Shown here piece after piece: positions 6,857 through 11,258 of a stretch of 11,258 bases of DNA. Position 1 is the stretch's first letter; each line of letters begins with the position of its first letter. Location of the stretch: positions 42,205 through 53,462 of the forward strand of contig DPJB01000012.1 in NCBI GenBank assembly GCA_003543245.1, in the 5' to 3' direction. The notes beneath the pieces were generated by a model. The model worked only from the letters and a program-made list of their open reading frames with translations. It did not search any database and was not told the origin of the DNA. This DNA is from Moraxellaceae bacterium. Lineage in GTDB: Bacteria > Pseudomonadota > Gammaproteobacteria > Pseudomonadales > Moraxellaceae. Made by a program: the position numbers and the translations under genes.

Positions 6857-7957
6857 TCATGGCGTTGTGGGCATGTCGCGGTCAAGGTTCATCGGCAGCA
6901 AAATGCTGAATTGTGTGTGGCCGGGGCGCGACTCGCACTCGATCAGGCCGTGGTACTGATGCACGATGTCCTGTGCAATCGACAGGCCCAGTCCGGTGCC
7001 GTTCGCGCGGCCGCTGATCATGGGATAGAAAATGGTTTCGAGCAGCGCCTCGGGAATGCCTGGGCCGTTGTCGATGATGTCCACGCGCAGCACAAGGCGG
7101 TGTCGCACCGAGCCAATTGTGAACTGGCGCAGTGGGCGAGTGCGCAGCGTGATGGTGGGCGTGTCCTGCTCGCAGGTGTTCTCCATCAGTGCCTGCAGTG
7201 CGTTGCCGGTAATGTTGAGCAGGGCCTGGATCAGCTGGTCCGGGTCGGCCTTCAGTTCAGGCAGTGACGGATCGTAATCAAGCTTGATCTGCACCTGCCC
7301 GTCGGCCTCCGCCAGAATGAGGGTGCGTACACGCTCCAGGCACTCGTGGATGTTGACGAGACGCATGCGTGGCAGCGCACGCGGGCCAAGCAGGCGGTCC
7401 GCCAGGTTACGCAGGCGATCGGCTTCCTCGATGATGATGCTGGTGTACTCGCCAGGGTCGCTGCCTGCCGGTGCCTTGGCCAGCAGCTGTGCCGCGCCAC
7501 GAATGCCGCCCAGCGGGTTCTTGATTTCGTGGGCCATGCCACGGATCAGGGCACGCGTGGCCTGACGATTGGCTATCTGGGACTCTTCCCGCGCAATGCG
7601 CAGCATGCGGTCCATGGGCTGCAGTTCGATCAGCAGGGTGACGGGCTCCCCCGGTGTCATGAGCGGGGCAACCGTGTAGTCGACGACGATGTCCTGCAGG
7701 CCGACACGAAGATGCGCTTCGCGCTTGGTGAGCGGGTGCAGGCTGGCCAGGGCAAGGCGCAGCGTAAGGCTGATGGGGGTGTCGCCCACCTCGACCAGAT
7801 ATTCGCTGACCGGGTTGCTGATGGCGCGGGTGCGACTGGCGGCCAGCAGTGCCTCGGCCGCCGGATTCAGGTAGCGGACAATCAGGTGGTCGTCGACATG
7901 GAGCACCGCTGTGCTCAGGTTGTCGAGGAGGCGTTTGGCAAAGCTGGCATCGGACAT
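6857..7957 (-). CDS. ntrB: Nitrogen regulation sensor histidine kinase NtrB (NR-II)
   Basis: NtrB is a cytoplasmic kinase/phosphatase that phosphorylates NtrC under nitrogen limitation and is switched by the PII protein. Its 366 residues begin with a PAS domain (about 6-115, with YLNPAAEALL). The phosphoacceptor H-box follows, GMAHEIKNPLGG with His143. The ATP-binding domain has the N-box around Asn252 (LLNITGNALQAL), the G1 box DNGPGIP (296-302) and the G2 box GTGLGLS (320-326). No membrane segment is present, as expected for NtrB. The start at 7957 gives a normal N-terminus, although its ribosome site is weak. The operon continues into ntrC. glnA, the usual upstream neighbour in enteric bacteria, is not beside it here. 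A sigma-54-type promoter and NtrC-like sites lie upstream. Confidence 0.96.
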   Translation of the reverse strand: MSDASFAKRLLDNLSTAVLHVDDHLIVRYLNPAAEALLAASRTRAISNPVSEYLVEVGDTPISLTLRLALASLHPLTKREAHLRVGLQDIVVDYTVAPLMTPGEPVTLLIELQPMDRMLRIAREESQIANRQATRALIRGMAHEIKNPLGGIRGAAQLLAKAPAGSDPGEYTSIIIEEADRLRNLADRLLGPRALPRMRLVNIHECLERVRTLILAEADGQVQIKLDYDPSLPELKADPDQLIQALLNITGNALQALMENTCEQDTPTITLRTRPLRQFTIGSVRHRLVLRVDIIDNGPGIPEALLETIFYPMISGRANGTGLGLSIAQDIVHQYHGLIECESRPGHTQFSILLPMNLDRDMPTTP

Positions 7958-8027
7958 GTAGATCTGCCGTCATTATGGAGTGGGCCGCTCCGGTCATGGC
8001 CGGTTGGCGTACTATGCAAGGGCTTAA

Positions 8028-8042
8028 GCAAGAACCGCACCA
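8028..8042 (-). promoter_or_regulatory. Sigma-54 (RpoN) promoter candidate for ntrBC
   Basis: On the minus strand the sequence is TGGTGCGGTTCTTGC, followed by T. Against the consensus TGGCACG-N4-TTGCW it differs at two positions of the -24 element and keeps the essential GG and GC with exactly ten bases between them. The predicted start is near 8016, giving a leader of about 59 bases to the ntrB ATG. Autoregulated ntrBC expression is known from enteric bacteria, though there it usually involves other promoters. Confidence 0.55.
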
Positions 8043-8117
8043 GCTGACAGGAATGGCGCTGTCTCCCGCCTTTTCGTGCGGCGGCACTGTCCGCGCCGAG
8101 CCTTTCCCTGTGCTGCA

Positions 8118-8134
8118 CGTTCATTTATGGTGCA
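8118..8134 (-). promoter_or_regulatory. NtrC-binding half-site candidate, promoter-proximal
   Basis: On the minus strand this reads TGCACCATAAATGAACG. The TGCACC half is perfect and the second half is poor (2 of 6). A GCAC just beyond (8115-8118) makes a wider palindrome, TGCAC-N11-GTGCA, four bases longer than the normal spacing. The centre is about 110 bases upstream of the predicted start. Confidence 0.35.
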
Positions 8135-8146
8135 TTAATTGATTGT

Positions 8147-8163
8147 AGACCCATTTTGGTGCA
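8147..8163 (-). promoter_or_regulatory. NtrC-binding site candidate, middle and best match
   Basis: On the minus strand this reads TGCACCAAAATGGGTCT. One half matches the NtrC consensus TGCACY-N5-RGTGCA fully (6 of 6), and the other half matches at 3 of 6. Its centre is about 139 bases upstream of the predicted ntrBC start. Confidence 0.45.
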
Positions 8164-8169
8164 AATGAT

Positions 8170-8186
8170 GGATTCGTGCTGGTGCA
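8170..8186 (-). promoter_or_regulatory. NtrC-binding half-site candidate, distal
   Basis: On the minus strand this reads TGCACCAGCACGAATCC, with a perfect TGCACC half and a poor second half. It is the third copy of TGCACCA within 60 bases, centred about 162 bases upstream of the predicted ntrBC start and closest to the rimO promoter. Confidence 0.3.
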
Positions 8187-8219
8187 CCGGTTCCGGTGGC
8201 TGCCCCGGCCGGTCGGCAG

Positions 8220-8225
8220 TACAAT
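8220..8225 (+). promoter_or_regulatory. -10-like element for rimO
   Basis: TACAAT matches the sigma-70 -10 consensus at five of six positions. Transcription would start near 8232, leaving a leader of about 48 bases. The -35 region (near 8197-8202, TGGCTG) is a weak match. Confidence 0.4.
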
Positions 8226-8279
8226 TGCGCGCTTTTTGCACAGGCGGCTTTCCCGCCCCAGCCCCCGGAGTTTCCGTAC

Positions 8280-9611
8280 ATGTCCCGTTCTGCCCCCAAG
8301 GTCGGTTTCGTCAGTCTCGGTTGCCCCAAGGCACTGGTCGATTCCGAGCGCATCCTCACCCAGCTTCGCACCGAGGGCTACGAGGTATCGGCCTCGTACG
8401 AGGATGCCGATGTCGTGGTGGTGAACACCTGCGGCTTTATCGACTCTGCCGTACAGGAATCGCTGGATGCGATTGGCGAGGCGCTGGCCGAAAACGGCAA
8501 GGTCATTGTCACCGGTTGTCTGGGCAAACGAGAAGACACCATTCGCGAGGCGCACCCGTCGGTGCTCAAGGTCACCGGCCCGCACGCCTATGAAGAAGTG
8601 ATGACGGCGGTGCACGAATTTGTGCCGCCCAAACATGATCCGTTCATGGATCTGGTGCCGCCACAGGGCATTCGTCTCACGCCGAAACATTATGCTTACC
8701 TGAAGATTTCCGAAGGCTGCAACCACCGCTGCACCTTCTGCATCATTCCGTCCATGCGTGGTGATCTGGTGTCACGCCCGATTGGCTCGGTGATGACCGA
8801 AGCCGAAAACCTGGCGAAGGCCGGCGTGAAGGAACTGCTGGTGATTTCGCAGGACACCAGTGCGTATGGTGTCGACCTGAAATACAAGCTGGATTTCTGG
8901 GGCGGGCGCCCGCTGAAGACGCGCATGATGGAAATGTGCGAGGCGCTGGGTGAGCTTGGCGTGTGGGTGCGTCTGCATTATGTGTACCCGTACCCGCATG
9001 TCGACGACATCATTCCGCTGATGGCGCAGGGCAAGATCCTGCCGTATCTCGATATTCCTTTCCAGCATGGCAGCCCCTCGGTGTTGGCGCGCATGAAGCG
9101 TCCGGCCCATGCCGAGAACACGCTGGCCCGCATCAAAAAATGGCGCGAGATATGTCCGGAACTCACCATTCGGTCCACCTTCATTGTCGGCTTTCCCGGT
9201 GAAACAGAGGCAGAATTCCAGGAACTGCTCGACTGGCTGAAAGAGGCTGATCTTGATCGCGTCGGCTGCTTCCCGTATTCGCCCGTGGAAGGTGCAAAAG
9301 CCAACGAGATTGCCGATCCGGTGCCAGAAGACATTCAGCAGGAACGCTATGAACGCTTCATGAAACTGGCGGCAGAAATTTCTGCTGCACGTCTGCAGAA
9401 AAAGATCGGCCGAGAAATGACGGTGCTGGTTGACGAGATTGATGAAGAAAACGGCGTGGCAGTGGCACGTTCGATGGCGGATGCGCCGGAAATCGACGGC
9501 AATGTGTTTATCGAGGGTGAAGGCGCTACGTTGCTCAAGGCCGGCGAATTCGTGAAAGTGCGCATTACCGATGCCGACGAGTACGACCTGTATGCGGAGC
9601 GGCTGGCGTAA
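8280..9611 (+). CDS. rimO: Ribosomal protein S12 methylthiotransferase RimO
   Basis: RimO is a radical-SAM enzyme that adds a methylthio group to a conserved aspartate of ribosomal protein S12, near the decoding centre. The protein has 443 residues, matching the family. The N-terminal UPF0004 domain holds one iron-sulfur cluster through Cys15, Cys51 and Cys80 (SLGCPKALVDSE, NTCGFIDSA, TGCLGKR). The radical-SAM domain has Cys147, Cys151 and Cys154 in EGCNHRCTFCIIPSMRG. The C-terminal TRAM domain (about 375-443) binds the substrate. SLGCPKALVDSE and the short, acidic-rich TRAM region separate it from the tRNA enzyme MiaB. The start at 8280 is preceded by GGAG nine bases upstream. An in-frame GTG at 8196 lies upstream of the family N-terminus. 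No clear terminator follows. Confidence 0.97.
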   Translation: MSRSAPKVGFVSLGCPKALVDSERILTQLRTEGYEVSASYEDADVVVVNTCGFIDSAVQESLDAIGEALAENGKVIVTGCLGKREDTIREAHPSVLKVTGPHAYEEVMTAVHEFVPPKHDPFMDLVPPQGIRLTPKHYAYLKISEGCNHRCTFCIIPSMRGDLVSRPIGSVMTEAENLAKAGVKELLVISQDTSAYGVDLKYKLDFWGGRPLKTRMMEMCEALGELGVWVRLHYVYPYPHVDDIIPLMAQGKILPYLDIPFQHGSPSVLARMKRPAHAENTLARIKKWREICPELTIRSTFIVGFPGETEAEFQELLDWLKEADLDRVGCFPYSPVEGAKANEIADPVPEDIQQERYERFMKLAAEISAARLQKKIGREMTVLVDEIDEENGVAVARSMADAPEIDGNVFIEGEGATLLKAGEFVKVRITDADEYDLYAERLA

Positions 9612-9663
9612 ACCGGGCCCGGATGGCGGTACACAAAAAGCAACGTCGCTTCCTTGATCGTCT

Positions 9664-9672
9664 TGCTATGCT
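9664..9672 (+). promoter_or_regulatory. Extended -10 promoter candidate for the outer-membrane protein gene
   Basis: TGCTATGCT fits the extended -10 form TGnTATnnT. Transcription would begin near 9679, about 57 bases before the gene. No good -35 sequence is seen, which an extended -10 can tolerate. Confidence 0.35.
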
Positions 9673-9735
9673 GGCTGTGTTGGCGAGCGGCAGGCAAAAA
9701 ATGCCGGTGGCAGTTATTTTCTGATCTGGAGATGG

Positions 9736-10299
9736 ATGATCATGTTGAAGAAAATGGTAGTGGCGATGGTGCTGGCAATGCCGACACTGGCGCTGGCGCA
9801 GCAGGGTCCTTATTTCAGCGTAGGCGCAGCCGTGGGCAATACGGATCTTTCTGATCTGGAAAATCCCGGCTCTGTGACTGACGATGAAGTGCAGCGTGTC
9901 GTTATTGGTGGTGGTTACCAGTTCAACGAGAATCTGGCGCTGGAAGCCGTGTACCTGTCCAATGTCGAAAACACTGTCGAGACGGGCCCGTTCAAGCAGA
10001 CACTGGATCACGATGGCATCCAGTTGTCGGTGCTGGCGTATGTTCCGTTCACGGCGCAGTTCTCTGCCTTCGGCAAGGTGTCGACCAATTATCTGAATGT
10101 GGCGTACCAGGATAATGCCGGTTTCTCGCTGGATGACTCTGGCATGCATCTGGGTGTGGGTGCCGGACTTGCCTATCAGGTGAGTGACCAGCTGGGCCTG
10201 CGGGCAACCTTTGAGCGCCTGATGATTACGGATGTGGGCAGCAGCAGTGGTGACTTTGATGTCGATCAGGTTGCGCTGGCGCTGAACTACAGTTTCTGA
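9736..10299 (+). CDS. Small outer-membrane beta-barrel protein
   Basis: This 187-residue protein starts with a typical signal peptide (KK, then hydrophobic residues, ending ALA at 19-21), so the mature chain of about 166 residues begins QQGPYFSVGAAVG. Alternating polar and nonpolar strands, many Gly and aromatic residues, and a final strand ending in Phe (LALNYSF) are signs of insertion into the outer membrane by the BAM complex. The size fits an eight-stranded barrel of the OmpA-like/OmpX type (PF13505-like). There is no C-terminal peptidoglycan-binding domain. GGAG at 9728-9731 is 4 bases from the ATG at 9736 and 10 from the ATG at 9742, so either start is possible. The difference is two residues inside the signal peptide. 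Its specific function is not recognisable. Confidence 0.85.
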   Translation: MIMLKKMVVAMVLAMPTLALAQQGPYFSVGAAVGNTDLSDLENPGSVTDDEVQRVVIGGGYQFNENLALEAVYLSNVENTVETGPFKQTLDHDGIQLSVLAYVPFTAQFSAFGKVSTNYLNVAYQDNAGFSLDDSGMHLGVGAGLAYQVSDQLGLRATFERLMITDVGSSSGDFDVDQVALALNYSF

Positions 10300-10308
10300 T
10301 TTTCCGGT

Positions 10309-10346
10309 GCAATAAAAAACGGGCCTGCAGGCCCGTTTTTTATTGC
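10309..10346. terminator. Bidirectional terminator between the beta-barrel gene and cyaY
   Basis: This is a 38-base perfect palindrome: two 17-base arms (10309-10325 and 10330-10346) around the self-complementary TGCA. The GC core CGGGCC/GGCCCG is flanked by six As on the left and six Ts on the right, so it works as an intrinsic terminator in both directions. It lies 9 bases after the beta-barrel stop and 16 bases past the cyaY stop. Confidence 0.93.
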
Positions 10347-10362
10347 TGTTACGCATCGCACA

Positions 10363-10680
10363 TCAAAGGGTGAGTGTGATGGCCTCGCCGGCCTGCTCGC
10401 TGCACACGCGGGAGAGCAGTGCAGGCAGGGTTTCCTTCGTGGTGTTGCACATCCATTCGCCGTCACGATGGCCGCAGTGAAAGCCGCCGGAGCGGGCCGC
10501 TACCCAGATTTCTTTCGTGGGGCCCTGGCGGTTGATGATGACCTTGCTGCCGTTTTCAAAGGTCAGGGTCAGGATGCCGCCGGCGCTTTCCAGGTCGATA
10601 TCGATGTCCAGGTCTTCAATGGCATCCTCGATGGCGAGCAGGGTGGCATCGACGGCGGTGTTGAAATCGGTATCGTTCAT
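10363..10680 (-). CDS. cyaY: Frataxin-like iron-sulfur cluster assembly protein CyaY
   Basis: CyaY is the bacterial frataxin, a cytoplasmic iron-binding protein that interacts with IscS and modulates iron-sulfur cluster assembly. The protein has 105 residues, the family length. The first helix is acidic (AIEDAIEDLDIDIDLE, about 17-32), forming the iron-binding ridge. The sheet carries the frataxin signature FENGSKVIINRQGPTKEIWVA (41-61, with Asn50, Arg51, Gln52 and Trp59). The C-terminal helix is ETLPALLSRVCSEQAGEAI. The start MNDTDF matches the family N-terminus. An in-frame ATG at 10701 would add seven unconserved residues (MTGPDNP). It is divergent from lptM-lysA, an arrangement conserved in many gammaproteobacteria. 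Confidence 0.95.
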   Translation of the reverse strand: MNDTDFNTAVDATLLAIEDAIEDLDIDIDLESAGGILTLTFENGSKVIINRQGPTKEIWVAARSGGFHCGHRDGEWMCNTTKETLPALLSRVCSEQAGEAITLTL

Positions 10681-10781
10681 GGGGTTGTCTGGTCCGGTCA
10701 TGCGGGATGAGCCTGCATGATAGCGATGGCGGACTGTGGACGCACCCTGCACAAGCGGTCGCCGTGAAGCAGGGACCACCG

Positions 10782-10787
10782 TATAAT
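10782..10787 (+). promoter_or_regulatory. -10 element for lptM-lysA
   Basis: A perfect TATAAT 28 bases before the lptM start would place the transcription start near 10794. The -35 position (10759-10764, TCGCCG) is a poor match. Confidence 0.5.
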
Positions 10788-10815
10788 CGCCGCTGACCTT
10801 CTGCCGGACCCTGCC

Positions 10816-11028
10816 ATGTCGCGCCTGTTGCTGCTTTCCCTTGCCTGCCTGCTGGCGGCCTGTGGCCAGAAAGGCCCGCTGTTCCTGCCGGCAACCCCGG
10901 TGGCGCCTGCGGCTGCTCCCGCAACCCCGGGGACCGCACCTGTGACGGCGCCGGTGCCTGCAACGACCGGGCAGGACACGACCGTGAAAAAAGAAAAAAC
11001 CGAATCCGCGACAGCCCCCCGGCCCTGA
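10816..11028 (+). CDS. lptM: LPS-transport-associated small lipoprotein LptM (YifL)
   Basis: This is a 70-residue lipoprotein. The signal peptide ends in the lipobox Leu13-Ala14-Ala15-Cys16. The mature protein starts CGQKGPLFLP, the hallmark of the LptM/YifL family. LptM has been reported to help assembly and correct disulfide formation of the LPS translocon LptD in the outer membrane. Residue 17 is Gly, not Asp, so the Lol pathway should carry it to the outer membrane. After the conserved head the chain is a disordered Pro/Ala/Thr-rich tail ending in a Lys/Glu-rich segment. It lies 15 bases before lysA, forming the usual lptM-lysA operon. The ribosome site is weak. Confidence 0.9.
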   Translation: MSRLLLLSLACLLAACGQKGPLFLPATPVAPAAAPATPGTAPVTAPVPATTGQDTTVKKEKTESATAPRP

Positions 11029-11043
11029 ACCTTCGAGTATTCC

Positions 11044-11258
11044 ATGGATCATTTTGCCTATCGTGACGGCACGCTGTGTGCCGAAGATCTGCCCCTGAGC
11101 GTGGTCGCCGAACGCTTCGGCACGCCCACCTATGTCTATTCCCGGGCGACACTGGAGCGTCATTTCCGCGCCTTTGATGATGCCTTTGCGGGCATTCCCC
11201 ATCAGGTCTGCTATGCCGTGAAGGCCAACTCCAACCTGGCCGTGCTGAACGTGCTGGC
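11044..11258 (+). CDS. lysA: Diaminopimelate decarboxylase LysA, 3'-truncated by the window edge
   Basis: LysA is a pyridoxal-phosphate enzyme that decarboxylates meso-diaminopimelate to lysine, the last step of lysine synthesis. Only the first 71 codons are in the window. They show the fold-type III start, with FGTPTYVYSRATLERHFRAF and then CYAVKANSNLAVL, in which Lys60 is the residue that binds pyridoxal phosphate. The start at 11044 gives MDHFAYRDGTL, a normal N-terminus for the family, but only a weak ribosome site is seen. It is probably co-transcribed with lptM, and dapF commonly follows in related genomes, beyond this window. Confidence 0.94.
   Translation, partial: MDHFAYRDGTLCAEDLPLSVVAERFGTPTYVYSRATLERHFRAFDDAFAGIPHQVCYAVKANSNLAVLNVL

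Larger units (their letters stand above)
7958..8279. other. Divergent control region between ntrB and rimO
   Basis: This 322-base stretch has no convincing gene. From the ntrB side outward it holds a predicted ntrB leader of about 59 bases, a sigma-54 promoter match (8028-8042, minus strand), and three NtrC-like half-sites (8118-8186). Next to rimO there is a -10-like TACAAT and a ribosome site. Bases 8043-8117 show nothing I can name, which fits the spacer over which an enhancer loop would form. Confidence 0.6.

Noticed and set aside
6823..6885. A 21-residue N-terminal extension of NtrC
   Set aside because: It would overlap the end of ntrB, and GGAG plus the conserved MKADKVWIIDDD support the start at 6822.
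7346..8047. A 233-codon open frame antisense to ntrB
   Set aside because: It lies mostly over intact ntrB, has no family resemblance and runs through the ntrBC control region.
9613..9622. CCGGGCCCGG after rimO as a terminator
   Set aside because: It is a short palindrome with no room for a normal loop and no T tract after it.
9565..10356. A 263-codon open frame antisense to the beta-barrel gene
   Set aside because: It overlaps the end of rimO, the whole beta-barrel gene with its signal peptide and the terminator. Its translation resembles nothing.
10681..11202. An upstream extension of cyaY on the minus strand, up to 174 codons
   Set aside because: It would run antisense through lptM and lysA. 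The conserved frataxin N-terminus begins at MNDTDF (10680).

Overview
The window looks like ordinary chromosomal DNA of a GC-rich gammaproteobacterium. Supporting this are the divergent cyaY / lptM-lysA arrangement, an ntrB-ntrC pair, rimO, trmL, katG, and a sigma factor / small membrane protein / DUF3106-like operon. The overall impression is of an Alcanivorax- or Pseudomonas-like organism, but that is inference from gene content and memory of families, not a database result. I see no insertion sequence, phage gene, CRISPR array, tRNA or rRNA.

Layout from left to right. (1) The 3' part of a short-chain dehydrogenase/reductase, closed by a strong terminator. (2) katG, a complete catalase-peroxidase with its own terminator. 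(3) trmL on the minus strand, a tRNA 2'-O-methyltransferase. (4) Divergent from trmL, a tightly packed three-gene operon: an ECF-type sigma factor, a small single-span membrane protein (probable anti-sigma or partner, DUF3619-like), and a secreted, highly charged repeat protein (DUF3106-like). Its last codons lie inside a bidirectional terminator shared with the convergent ntrC. (5) ntrB-ntrC on the minus strand, the nitrogen two-component system. (6) A 322-base divergent control region, then rimO on the plus strand. (7) A small outer-membrane beta-barrel protein, ended by a 38-base perfect palindrome shared with the convergent cyaY. (8) cyaY (frataxin) on the minus strand and, divergently, lptM and the start of lysA.

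The most informative regulatory signal is upstream of ntrB. Reading toward ntrB there is a good sigma-54 promoter match (TGGTGCG-N4-TTGCT) and three TGCACCA half-sites centred about 110, 139 and 162 bases upstream of the predicted start. That is the classical geometry of an NtrC-activated enhancer, so ntrBC probably autoregulates here although no glnA is beside it. The least characterised unit is the sigma factor operon, which probably handles an envelope-related response whose signal and targets cannot be read from this window.
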